Shown: positions 53,449-61,628 of the stretch, one piece after another
Layout: each line of letters begins with the position of its first letter
How positions within the stretch are numbered: the stretch's first letter is position 1
Source: G965116155 sp965116155
GTDB lineage: Bacteria; Bdellovibrionota; Bdellovibrionia; Bdellovibrionales; UBA1609
Direction of reading: 5' to 3'
DNA: 64,000 bases
NCBI GenBank assembly: GCA_965116155.1
Contig: OZ220488.1
Span: forward strand, 372,001 to 436,000
Program-made: the position numbers and the translations under genes
The notes under the pieces: generated by a model
What the model was told of the DNA's origin: nothing
What the model saw: the letters and a program-made list of their open reading frames with translations, nothing else
Databases searched by the model: none

Positions 53449-53778
53449 CTACCATTTTGAACGCAAATAATTCACAAAAGCTTCCGTCGCCCCCAAAGAA
53501 CCACCAGGAGTATGGATAATTAAGTCCAACTCAGAACCAGTCAAATCATGCACCACTTCCATAAGCCCTTGGATGTCCTCATCCACCAAGCTCAAAAAAG
53601 TCGCGGGAACACTGGGCTTGTTAGACATCCATGCAGACGCATACAAAATGGTATTTCTTTTTGTTAACTCAAATACCTGCTTTAGGTATTTTCTACGGAC
53701 AAAATCAACGACAGGTTTTTTGGGGCTTTGTTGAACTTGTTGTCTTATTTAAGAAAGAATTTCGCTCCAGGCAGGCAT
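53449..53778 (-). pseudogene. SppA/ClpP-type serine protease (SDH proteinase family) fragment
   Basis: Begins MPAWSEILS, then an in-frame TAA, then FVRRKYLKQVFELTKRNTIL and SLVDEDIQGLMEVVHDLTGS-ELDLIIHTPGGSLGATEAFVNYLRSKW before another stop. This matches the N-terminal third of serine dehydrogenase proteinase-like peptidases. The catalytic Ser region further on is absent. The ATG overlaps the stop of the 53778-54005 gene (TGATG), so it was once an operon member. Confidence 0.75.
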
Positions 53779-54005
53779 CAGCGATTTTTTCTTGCACGGA
53801 AAAGATCTTCAGGATCCGATACATTGGCGTTCACCATAACGCATTGAGGCTTTTGGGTTTTCTCGTACTCCTGCTCCACTTTGTGCGCCTGCTTCCAATG
53901 CTCCAAAACAATCATTAAGTCCTGAATGCCAGGACACTCACTAGCCTCTTCTTGCAAGTCACTAAACTGCTTCAAGCGATTTTGATTTTTTTGTGACACA
54001 GACAA
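53778..54005 (-). CDS. Small protein upstream of the protease remnant
   Basis: 75 residues from a TTG start behind GGGAGG (a GTG two codons on is an alternative). Charged and helical in appearance (QNRLKQFSDLQEEASECPG, VLEHWKQAHKVEQEYEKTQ). Not recognised. Its stop overlaps the start of the broken protease gene. Confidence 0.4.
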   Translation of the reverse strand: MSVSQKNQNRLKQFSDLQEEASECPGIQDLMIVLEHWKQAHKVEQEYEKTQKPQCVMVNANVSDPEDLFRARKNR

Positions 54006-54114
54006 ATCCTCCCAATCCCGTCGGCTTATCTATGAACAAACTAAACAATAGGCCGGCAAGGCCAAACACACCTAATATGCATGCCATAGCAAGACCACAA
54101 ATATCTGATACCAT
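53962..54114 (-). CDS. Single-helix membrane peptide
   Basis: 50 residues; one hydrophobic helix (ICGLAMACILGVFGLAGLLFSLFI) followed by a short basic tail. It overlaps the next gene by 44 nt. Plausible as the first member of a three-gene leftward group, but short and unsupported by family knowledge. Confidence 0.3.
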   Translation of the reverse strand: MVSDICGLAMACILGVFGLAGLLFSLFIDKPTGLGGFVCVTKKSKSLEAV

Positions 54115-54169
54115 TATTAGGTTTAAATGTATAGTTCTGTGAAAGCAGAGGGCTTTCTTCGTCCTGTTT

Positions 54170-54331
54170 TGTACCACAATGAGTCGAGGTATGTCCTTGG
54201 CCTCAGGCGCCAACCAAGTCTCAATGGATTGCCAAAAACCTGGACCACCTCACCCCTATACCTCTAAACCCCTACAACAAGGCGCCAGATTCGGCCGCCG
54301 GACACACCCCAACTCAAATGGGCTAATACGT
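54170..54331. repeat. 162-bp direct repeat, copy 2
   Basis: Second copy of 52489-52650 at an offset of 1,681 bp. After ACGT it is interrupted by 405 bp before the continuing sequence ATTAACGTGCC resumes at about 54740. Confidence 0.88.
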
Positions 54332-54736
54332 CGTGACTGAAATATGTTCTCCGGCTTCCGGCTGGCGCGTACTCATGCCATCTTAAGGCTTCGATAATGT
54401 ATCTTAACGAGCCCATAGATCCCTTATAGGTCGTAAAATTCTCTGTGGGACGCTTGGCACCCTGATGGCCGCCCCGTTGGGGCTATCAGCGCGCCGCCGC
54501 TCTACCTCAGAGAATTTTACTAGCGCTCTAACTTACACCAGAGTCAGCCGGAGAACATACTTCAGCACAAGGGGCTAACACGCAGAACCTTTGCAAGGTT
54601 AATATTTTGTGCACTATAGAGCCTCTTGTTTTGCAGGGTTCTTCATACTAAACACCATAAACCCTGCAAATACAGAACCCCAAATATCAACAAATTTAAC
54701 AATAATTACAAGTGGTTACATTGATACTTCAGCGTC
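54332..54736. mobile_element. 405-bp insertion containing a MITE-like element and HP core
   Basis: Comparison with 52489-52660 shows the insertion directly, with ACGT on both sides as a possible target duplication. Ends CGTGACTGAAATATG and (reverse complement of the right end) CGACGCTGAAGTATC are imperfect inverted repeats. Inside, 54335-54567 is a copy of the 43026-43265 element, including arms AAAATTCTCTG/CAGAGAATTTT. There are no genes. Confidence 0.75.
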
Positions 54737-54894
54737 GACGTATTAACGTGCCGGCGCTCCCCCTCTTCAAGCACATTCATCGCCACTTTGTACCTGGTAT
54801 ATATCCTTGGGCCTCGGACTGGAGCACTCATACCATTTTAAGAGCTTCGACGGCAGCGTGGCCGCTACGGGAGCCCTTTGCTACAGACTCATAG

Positions 54895-55030
54895 ATCCCT
54901 TTAGCTGTCTAGCCCGCATAATGAACCTAAGGGAAGCCTTGCGTTTGCACCCCTTATAGCGTCCCTTTCAGGGACTTAAGGGGTGCTGCACTACATGCCT
55001 TAGGCTCATTACACTAGGCCTTTATGCTTA
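54895..55030. repeat. HP element (CATAATGAACCTAAGG-stem variant)
   Basis: Arms TAATGAACCTAAGG and CCTTAGGCTCATTA, inner CACCCCTTA/TAAGGGGTG around GTCCCTTTCAGGGAC. It ends TTTATGCTTACGC. No gene is supported from 54737 to 55077. Confidence 0.78.
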
Positions 55031-55077
55031 CGCAGCTAACCCGAGTCCGCAAAGTATCTGCGAGTGGCAAAGAACAA

Positions 55078-56022
55078 CTAGCCTCTCTTAAGCGCCTCAA
55101 CCTCATCTTGAGAGAGGCCAGTGACTTTCGTAACAAAGGCAACATCAGCCCCTTCTTTAAGCATATTCACCGCTACCTCTAAACGACCTTTCTCTAGGCC
55201 TTTCTCTAGGCCTTTCTTCAAGCCCTCTTCTTTCCAAGGATTGCCCATGTGTTTTTCCCAGCTTTCAAAAAAGCTCAAGTCTTTTGCACCACTTGATTTT
55301 GCCATACCCAGCACCTCCTCGCGCGTTAAATTATACACATCTGCAACGTATTGCACAACACTCGGCACAAGCTTGTTAGCCTCTTTTTTATCCAAATGAC
55401 CAAGACACTTACGAAAAAACTCATGCCCCTTTTCCTTCACCCCATCACCTAGCTGTGGCACCTCACGCAGCGCGTACATCATCGAATAAAACATACTCTT
55501 AGGAAGCCCCGATAAATCTACACGCGCCAAGTCCAGCACATAAAAACTAAGCGGCACAGGGTCAATGTCCGAAACCCCTATGTTATAAATCACACTATAC
55601 ATGCCGTGCTTTTGCTGCTTTTCCCACACTTGTTGCCCGTGGTAAAAAATACAGTTCACAATAACAGGCCGCTCATTGCGAGATAACGCAGAATGCTTTA
55701 TTGCCACTCTATAATCGGCCATCTGCCTATATGTTTTTTGATGGCTCCTTTGATGCTTATGCTCTAAAAGAATGTACGCAGGCGTTGTGTTTTTATCTTT
55801 AAGCTCTCCTCTAAATAGCAAATCCGCCTCTTTGCCAATTGCGGGCAAAGAGGAATCTTGCCTGTCCAAAGCATTAATATTCAGCTCATCTCGCACTTCT
55901 TGAGGCAGCCAAAAACCAAACAGCTCCTTTGCATACTTGAGCGGATCAAAACAGCTCCGAAAAAACCGATCATGCGTGTTGGTATAATGCGTATTCAAAC
56001 TCGCTTTTCTTGTTGGTCCCAT
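55078..56022 (-). CDS. Rpn family nuclease / putative transposase, copy 4
   Basis: 314 residues, intact. THYTNTHDRFFRSCFDPLKY, KEADLLFRG, YILLEHKHQ and NCIFYHGQQVW are present. The C-terminal run is EGLKKGLEKGLEKGRLEV, one repeat unit longer than in copies 2 and 3, a sign of slippage between 12-nt units. Preceded by the full conserved leader. Confidence 0.85.
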   Translation of the reverse strand: MGPTRKASLNTHYTNTHDRFFRSCFDPLKYAKELFGFWLPQEVRDELNINALDRQDSSLPAIGKEADLLFRGELKDKNTTPAYILLEHKHQRSHQKTYRQMADYRVAIKHSALSRNERPVIVNCIFYHGQQVWEKQQKHGMYSVIYNIGVSDIDPVPLSFYVLDLARVDLSGLPKSMFYSMMYALREVPQLGDGVKEKGHEFFRKCLGHLDKKEANKLVPSVVQYVADVYNLTREEVLGMAKSSGAKDLSFFESWEKHMGNPWKEEGLKKGLEKGLEKGRLEVAVNMLKEGADVAFVTKVTGLSQDEVEALKRG

Positions 56023-56450
56023 AATTTGCTCTCACATCCTTATTTTCTATGCCGCAAAAAAACCTAATACCCAAGGACAATGTTGGGGTTGGGCTGTAGT
56101 TTTTTAGCCAAAGCAAGCCTGCAAAGTAATGTGCACAGCATGTGGCACATGTGTAAAGCCACGGCGCGGCGCATAAGGCGCTTTTTTGCGCCTCGTTTGA
56201 AATCGCCGTTACGGCAATTATCGTTATTAAGAAGAGCAGAAAGGCCAGTGCTGACAAGTGGCTTTTTTGGGGGGGGCGCCAGAAAAATGCAGCGCTCTTA
56301 ATTGCGCTATTCTGAGCCATGCGCTCTTTGCAACTGGCATATACTCCTCGCCCTCGGGCTGGCGGCTCTGCGTAAGCATAAAGCCCTGCAAAATTAGGAG
56401 TTTTCTAATGCACGAAACATTCAATTTGCTGCAGATTTAAGTATTAGCCC
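56023..56450. repeat. Conserved Rpn leader, copy 2
   Basis: Matches 42604-43020 closely to its end, including the MHETFNLLQI mini-frame. It passes directly into a MITE-like terminus, as at 43026. Confidence 0.75.
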
Positions 56451-56455
56451 CTGTG

Positions 56456-56605
56456 TGTTGAAGTATGTTCTCCGGCTGACTCTGGTGTAAGTTAGAGCGC
56501 TAGTAAAATTCTCTGAGGTAGAGCGGCGGCGCGCTGATAGCCCCAACGGGGCGGCCATCAAGGTGCCAAGCGTCCCACAGAGAATTTTGCGACCTATAAG
56601 GCATC
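56456..56605. repeat. Shortened MITE-like element with HP core
   Basis: Left terminus TTGAAGTATGTTCTCCGGCT and the HP core are the same as at 43026. The right part is cut after GACCTATAAGG. It ends 25 nt before the following Rpn start codon. Confidence 0.75.
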
Positions 56606-56629
56606 CACTGTAACCCTGGGAGAAAAGTT

Positions 56630-57562
56630 ATGGTACCAGCAGGAAAAGCGAGTTTAAATACGCACTACACCAACACACATGATCGGTTCTTCCGAAGTTG
56701 TTTTGCGCATGTGGAGTATGCCAAAGAGCTGTTGGGGTTCTGGCTACCTCAAAGCATACAGAACGAATTAGAAATTGCGAATATAACCAAGCAAGAGTCC
56801 TCTTTGCCTACTATAGGCAAAGAGGCGGATTTGTTGTTTCGGGGGGTGCTTGAAGATAAAAACAAAACCCCGGCCTATATTCTTTTAGAGCATAAACACC
56901 AGCGCGATCTTAAAAAAACATATGAACAAATGGCCGACTACAGAGCTCCTATAAAGCACCATGAACTATCTAAAACCCCAAAGGAGCGTCCTGTTATACT
57001 AAATTGCATTTTTTACCACGGTAAAGAGCCTTGGCAGAAGGGAGGCAAGCAAGGTTTGGATAGTGTGATGTATGATGTTGGGGTTGCAAGTATGGATCCT
57101 GTGTTGCTCAAATTTTACGTGTTTGACCTTGCACGCTTGGGTACAGCTTTATGATGGCCTAAGAAGGGTGTTTTGCGCTCTATTTTGTATGCGTTATTAA
57201 AGGTGCCGCAGCTGGGTGATAGGGTACGTGTGGAGGGGCGGGAATTTTTCAGGCATTTTCTCTGCCACCTAGATCGGGATGATACTATTAATCTTCTGCC
57301 AAGTGTTGTATCCTACATTGCGGATGTTAGTAATTTGAACTACAAAGAGGTTTTAGATATGGCAAAATCGAGTGAGGCAAAAAATTTAAGTTTTCTTGAA
57401 AATTGGGAAAAAATCATGGGCAACCCTTGGAAAGAAGACGGCCGCAAACAGGGCCGTGCAGAGGTAGCGATGAATATGCTTAAAAAAGGGCTAAAGCTCT
57501 CCGTAATCTCAGAAGTGACAGGATTGCCGCAAGATGAAATTAAGGGGCTCAAGCAAGATTAG
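56630..57562 (+). pseudogene. Rpn-family copy 5 with an in-frame TGA
   Basis: The frame is continuous from ATG 56630 to 57562 except for TGA at 57152-57154, between ARLGTAL and WPKKGVLRSI. At that place copy 2 reads ALWPPKG, so the TGA is an extra codon, probably a small insertion. KEADLLFRG, YILLEHKHQ and the C-terminal tail are otherwise intact, so the nonsense change seems recent. Confidence 0.85.
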
Positions 57563-57642
57563 TGCAGAGGCCTTAGAGGTCAACAGCCTGGCCATGGTTT
57601 TGCTCATCTAGCAGGCCTTGTACGCATTAGCATGCTGGTTAG

Positions 57643-57885
57643 GAGGAGGTTCTAGGTATGGCGAAATCGAGTGGTGCAAAAGACCTGAGCTTTTTTGAGA
57701 GTTGGGAAAAACACATGGGCAACCCTTGGAAAGAAGACGGCCGCAAACAGGGCTTAGAGACGGGCCTGAAGAAAGGCCGTGCAGAGGTAGCGATGAATAT
57801 GCTGAAGGAGGGATTTGCTGTTCCCGTGATCGCAAAAGCCACCGGCCTCTCTGCAGATGAGATTGAGGCACTCAAGAGGAGCTAG
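57643..57885 (+). pseudogene. Rpn C-terminal fragment
   Basis: Starts at EEVLGMAKSSGAKDLSFFES and runs to the normal end (GLSADEIEALKRS). Only the last quarter of an Rpn gene is present. The internal ATG at 57658 could in principle give a 75-residue tail peptide. Confidence 0.85.
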
Positions 57886-57944
57886 TACGTTTGATTCATC
57901 CAGTGCACCTAGCATATAAGGCTTCTGCCTGTATGCTTACACCA

Positions 57945-58060
57945 GCTGCATAGACTGCCAAAACACCTCTTGCCTTTCCGCTTGCCTGGCGCACCCTTAG
58001 GTGCATTGCCAGGCTGCGCTTCCAGCAAGAGGTGATTGAGCTAGTCTGTAATTAATGTGT
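57945..58060. repeat. HP element with partly decayed stem
   Basis: Inner arms CACCTCTTG and CAAGAGGTG pair, as in the 25414 copy, but the distal outer arm is mismatched (CCAAAA against ATTGAG). Followed by an AT-rich 200-nt stretch leading to the RTX gene. Confidence 0.72.
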
Positions 58061-58280
58061 TTTATATTGAGACACTAAAAAACCCCCCGCACATTGAGTG
58101 CCAATAAAATACATAAAAAAATACTTTTTAATTAAAGTTTCCCATGTACCTGGCCGTTGGTCTGTATTAGGCGGTGGGAGTACAAATTATAGAACCTAGT
58201 GGACCTCAAGGTATTTTTTTTTAGCAAAAATTTAAAACAAGAACTTTAAACCAAAACAATGACCAATGGAGGTATGTGCG

Positions 58281-59237
58281 ATGATGTCAGGGTTTAGGAA
58301 TCTATTAGTAGCAGTTACTTTTTTGATGGGTTTTACCACCCTGATTGTGCCAGCAACAGCGCAAGTGCTCATTGCGGACCGCGATGCAGTAGAAGAAAGC
58401 GTCGACTCAGGTGCAGACCACGCCACCTCAGGGGCACTTTTTAAAACCAAGCAGCCTGACAAAAAAGGGCGCCACTTGGGCACCAAGGCCAGTGACTATA
58501 TAGCAGCCACAGAAGCCGATGGCGTAGATGTTCGCGCAAAAGCAGGTGATGACCTAGTACTAGGATCACCAGGAGATGACGTTATCCGCGGAGGCTCAGG
58601 CGATGACAACCTTGCCGGCTATGAAGGTAACGACGTAATCCATGGCGGATCAGGGCATAACCTCGTAAATGGTGGTGCAGGTAAGGACACCTTTTTTGTA
58701 AAGGGCCTCGACAAAATAGAGGACCTAGAAGTAGGAGATGTACTAAAACATCACGCCAAACTGCAGTACGAAGCCACCAAAGTGGGTAAGGACTCTATGC
58801 ATTACGAAAACCGCACTGGCACGTACTACAAAAAGTGGATGCCCGTACACACTATGAAAAGCCTCGATGCTATGATGCCAGACGCAAATGCAGTAGCAAA
58901 CGGCGTTGCAGCCCTGCATGCCAAGCTTAAAACCCACACCCGCCATGGGTTTGCCAAAATACTCTGTGACCATCAAGACCGTGCAGCAGGTGCAGATACT
59001 TTGGATTGCTTAATTAGCAATATGCAAATGTTTAAGCCTGCAGACTTAGATGAGTGGAGAGAAGACCTTAAGAAGATTCAAAAAGACGAAAAAATCTTAA
59101 ACGCTAAAGACACAAAAACTAAAGTCGGCTTGCTCTTAGATGGCTACTCTGCAGTGGTGGTTGATAGCAAAGGCACAGTGAAGCACATGTTCTCTGCACA
59201 CTTCCACGCACGTGCGCACATGTTTAAACGCAATTAG
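58281..59237 (+). CDS. Exported protein with RTX-type calcium-binding repeats
   Basis: 318 residues from the ATG at 58281, which has GGAGGT 8 nt upstream; an ATG at 58266 overlaps that site and is rejected. A Sec signal (LLVAVTFLMGFTTLIVPATA) is clear. Residues about 88-140 contain nonapeptide repeats GGSGDDNLAGYEGNDVIHGG and GGAGKDTFFV of the RTX Ca2+-binding beta-roll. Typical RTX proteins use type I secretion without a Sec signal, so this one is unusual. The C-terminal 150 residues are of unknown fold. The stop codon (AAT TAG) lies in an HP flank. Confidence 0.78.
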   Translation: MMSGFRNLLVAVTFLMGFTTLIVPATAQVLIADRDAVEESVDSGADHATSGALFKTKQPDKKGRHLGTKASDYIAATEADGVDVRAKAGDDLVLGSPGDDVIRGGSGDDNLAGYEGNDVIHGGSGHNLVNGGAGKDTFFVKGLDKIEDLEVGDVLKHHAKLQYEATKVGKDSMHYENRTGTYYKKWMPVHTMKSLDAMMPDANAVANGVAALHAKLKTHTRHGFAKILCDHQDRAAGADTLDCLISNMQMFKPADLDEWREDLKKIQKDEKILNAKDTKTKVGLLLDGYSAVVVDSKGTVKHMFSAHFHARAHMFKRN

Positions 59238-59345
59238 AGCGCTAGTCCAATACTCTGGGACTAAGCACCGGCACCCTGATAGCCTCTGCAAGAGGCGGCC
59301 GTCAGGGTGCCAAGCGTCCCGCAGAGTATTGGGCGGCCTATAAGG
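59228..59345. repeat. HP element (CCAATACTCTGGGA-stem variant)
   Basis: A textbook copy: TTAGAGCGCTAG, arms CCAATACTCTGGGA and TCCCGCAGAGTATTGG, inner CACCCTGAT.../...GTCAGGGTG, flank GCGGCCTATAAGG. The following 59346-59600 stretch contains a second flank (59548) but no gene. Confidence 0.88.
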
Positions 59346-59606
59346 CTTCTATGAGATCCTGTAGCGATAGGTCTAAGCCCGTACCTGTAAGTACAACTTA
59401 TGTACATTGAGACAAATAACGCCGCCTGCAGCCGGACTTTGTTTATCACAATAAGCTCAGGCGTGACCTAAGCTGCCAGATTAGCTTAATGCCATGGGCC
59501 CGCCTGGTATCCGGCCCATAAGGGCCTGCCAGTCGGGCAGCCAGCAATTAGAGCGCTAGTCCAAAGGCGATCTTTAAGCCTATCGAAACGTGACCAGCTT
59601 TTTTCA

Positions 59607-59638
59607 CAAGCCCCCTGCACAAAGGGGGCTTGCTTTTT
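59607..59638. terminator. Terminator at the hydroxymethylglutaryl-CoA lyase gene end
   Basis: Arms CAAGCCCCC and GGGGGCTTG with a T-run on the plus side and an A-rich flank on the other. It sits at the stop of the leftward gene and may work in both directions. Confidence 0.75.
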
Positions 59639-60509
59639 AGTCCTTTAAAATTGTTTTTAGCCATTTGTACGTATCATCAAGGGCACTAAGGTTGGGAGCT
59701 CTTAAGATAGGATACAAAGGCTTTAAAAGCTTCACGAGTTCTTGGGTGCAAATATTGCCACTAGCACCCGGCGCATAAGGACAACCCCCTATGCCCCCCA
59801 CACTAGCATCCAAAACCCTAACACCATGTTTTACTGCGCAAAGAATATTTTGCTGTGTAATATGCGGCTCTTTGTTATTCTGATGACTGCTGTTTTGGTG
59901 AAGGTGCAAAGCCGGCATAAAGCCCGCCCTGCTTGCTTGATGCAGCAACTTTTCTACACTGCCTGGCGTAGCGCAGCCCACAGTGTCCGCCCAACAAAGC
60001 TCATACACGCCCAAATCGAGCAACTTTTTGCTCCAGTGCAGTACTGCATGGAGCGAAACGCTTTTTTCATAAGGGCAACCCCACACAACACTAAGATAAG
60101 CCCTCACTCTAAGCCCTTCTGCCAGAGCTGTTACTACTACCTTTTTATAATTTTCAAAACACTCCTCTTGGCTCCGCCCAAGATTGGCCTTAGAAAAAGC
60201 CTGGGTCGCTGAAAAAAAAATCGCCACCTCTTGCAAACCCACACTTAAAGCCTTTTTAAGGCCGTACATATTGGGAACAAGGGCAGAAATTTTACTTTGG
60301 TTTGCAGGATTTTTTAAGAGCCTTGAACAAACTTCGTCTGATGCATGCATTTGTGGCACTTTAGCTACAAAAGCTCCCGCCTCGACACGCTCTGCGCCTG
60401 CAGCAAGTAGTTTTTCAACCAACACAACTCTTTGCTCTACACCAAGCGCATGGGGTTGATCCTGCAGACCATCGCGAGGCCCAACTTCCCATATGCGTAT
60501 GGGCTTCAT
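59637..60509 (-). CDS. Hydroxymethylglutaryl-CoA lyase-like protein
   Basis: 290 residues of the HMGL/DRE-TIM family; HMG-CoA lyase splits HMG-CoA to acetoacetate and acetyl-CoA at the end of leucine breakdown. It shows EVGPRDGLQDQ (catalytic Arg and metal Asp) and GGIGGCPYAPGASGN (cysteine loop, Asn ligand). The normal metal motif HxHDTxG reads HLHQNSSHQN here: both His remain, but the following Asp-Thr is changed and the loop is different. It overlaps the biotinyl gene by 4 nt (ATGA). Activity may be altered. Confidence 0.82.
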   Translation of the reverse strand: MKPIRIWEVGPRDGLQDQPHALGVEQRVVLVEKLLAAGAERVEAGAFVAKVPQMHASDEVCSRLLKNPANQSKISALVPNMYGLKKALSVGLQEVAIFFSATQAFSKANLGRSQEECFENYKKVVVTALAEGLRVRAYLSVVWGCPYEKSVSLHAVLHWSKKLLDLGVYELCWADTVGCATPGSVEKLLHQASRAGFMPALHLHQNSSHQNNKEPHITQQNILCAVKHGVRVLDASVGGIGGCPYAPGASGNICTQELVKLLKPLYPILRAPNLSALDDTYKWLKTILKD

Positions 60510-60931
60510 GAGGGTGTTGCTTCCAAACTCACAAGCAAGGCATTGCCTTCTACCTGTGCGCCTTCTTTTACATGCAGGGTTTTTACCACTGCAGCCATAG
60601 GGGCTTTTATAAGATGCTCCATTTTCATAGCCTCTAGCGTTAGCAGTGTGCTGCCTTTTTTTACCTTTTGCTTAGGACGAACAAAAATACGCACCACACG
60701 CGCGGGCATAGGGGCTCGAAGCTGGGTTTGTTCGTCGCTGCGAACACTGCGAGCACTGCCCAAAACAGCCGCGCGCTGTTTTTTAAACGGCAAAAACCAG
60801 GCCCGGCCTCCCATCTCGTGCCACCATAAGCCTTGCTCAGTGGTGCAGGCCCAAATTTTATACGTGCGATCTTTGTCCTTAACTACCAAATACCGAGGGC
60901 CTGCCATATCTATAAATATACCACCATGCAT
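60506..60931 (-). CDS. Biotinyl-domain protein (detached acyl-CoA carboxylase C-terminus)
   Basis: 141 residues. The C-terminal 75 residues form a biotin-carrier domain with the biotinylation motif EAMKMEH and the flanking LRAPMPARVVRI. The N-terminal part (VVKDKDRTYKIW...GRAWFL) resembles the BT domain that precedes it in methylcrotonyl- or propionyl-CoA carboxylase alpha subunits. No biotin carboxylase domain is attached or adjacent. Together with the HMG-CoA-lyase-like gene it suggests a split leucine-degradation carboxylase whose other subunits are elsewhere. Confidence 0.8.
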   Translation of the reverse strand: MHGGIFIDMAGPRYLVVKDKDRTYKIWACTTEQGLWWHEMGGRAWFLPFKKQRAAVLGSARSVRSDEQTQLRAPMPARVVRIFVRPKQKVKKGSTLLTLEAMKMEHLIKAPMAAVVKTLHVKEGAQVEGNALLVSLEATPS

Positions 60932-60947
60932 CTAGTAACTCATGCAC

Positions 60948-61628
60948 CTACTTTTCCATGCACCTACTTACTACACGGCTTATGGCAGACTCAAAACGCT
61001 GCATGGCCAAAGGGTCGCGCATTAACAGCTGCCTTAAAGCTAAAGACAGCTCCAACTGCAAGCCTCCATTTTTGCTAAAAGCCTGCACCACATTGTGCTT
61101 TGATTTGCCCCAATACCGGCTCACAGGATTAGGCTGCGATTGGTCTAAAAAATCTAAACCCCCTAACACTCCCCAAGCGCAGCTTAAAAGCGCCTTATTC
61201 CGCCCCCCCAAAACCACCTGACGCTTAGTGCTCTCTTTAAATCCATGCACCGCCACCACCCACTGGCTGCGCTTAGCCAGGCTCACAAACAAAGGCTCCC
61301 TAAAACGGCTGCTACCCACATGAAACTCCCAACACCCATGGGAGCGCTTGCACTCGTAAGCATAAAAATTCCCTCCCAAAGCCTCAGCCAGTTTTTGTGC
61401 AATAGCCGAAGTAAAATACTCAATATTACCCCCATGTATAGCTGCCAATGTTACAGGGTGCCCGCGGTCTTTAACACGCACCACAATACCAGTGGGCAAA
61501 GTGAGCAAATTTTCACACCGTGGCTTAGCACCCCAAGCCCCGGCGCCCCACGGTAGCAGCACCCAAAACCCAAGCCACACCCCACACCAGGCGGCGCGTT
61601 TATTTAGACCGCGCCAAACCCTGCACAT
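60948..61628 (-). CDS. Poly-gamma-glutamate hydrolase family protein
   Basis: About 226 residues from the ATG at 61628, which overlaps the lpd 3' end by 29 nt. An N-terminal hydrophobic segment (WCGVWLGFWVLLPWGAGAWG) is a likely signal peptide. The core matches the PghP/DUF867 zinc-peptidase family: AIHGGNIEYFTSAIA (His and Glu ligands), VVAVHGF (His), VVLGGRN, and a C-terminal LQLELSLALR. The family cleaves poly-gamma-glutamate or related peptides; substrate here unknown. Its place between lpd and the biotinyl gene is not explained by pathway. Confidence 0.72.
   Translation of the reverse strand: MCRVWRGLNKRAAWCGVWLGFWVLLPWGAGAWGAKPRCENLLTLPTGIVVRVKDRGHPVTLAAIHGGNIEYFTSAIAQKLAEALGGNFYAYECKRSHGCWEFHVGSSRFREPLFVSLAKRSQWVVAVHGFKESTKRQVVLGGRNKALLSCAWGVLGGLDFLDQSQPNPVSRYWGKSKHNVVQAFSKNGGLQLELSLALRQLLMRDPLAMQRFESAISRVVSRCMEK

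Noticed and set aside
54712..54894. Short frame after the 405-bp insertion
   Set aside because: No ribosome site, domain or conservation; it begins inside repeat DNA.
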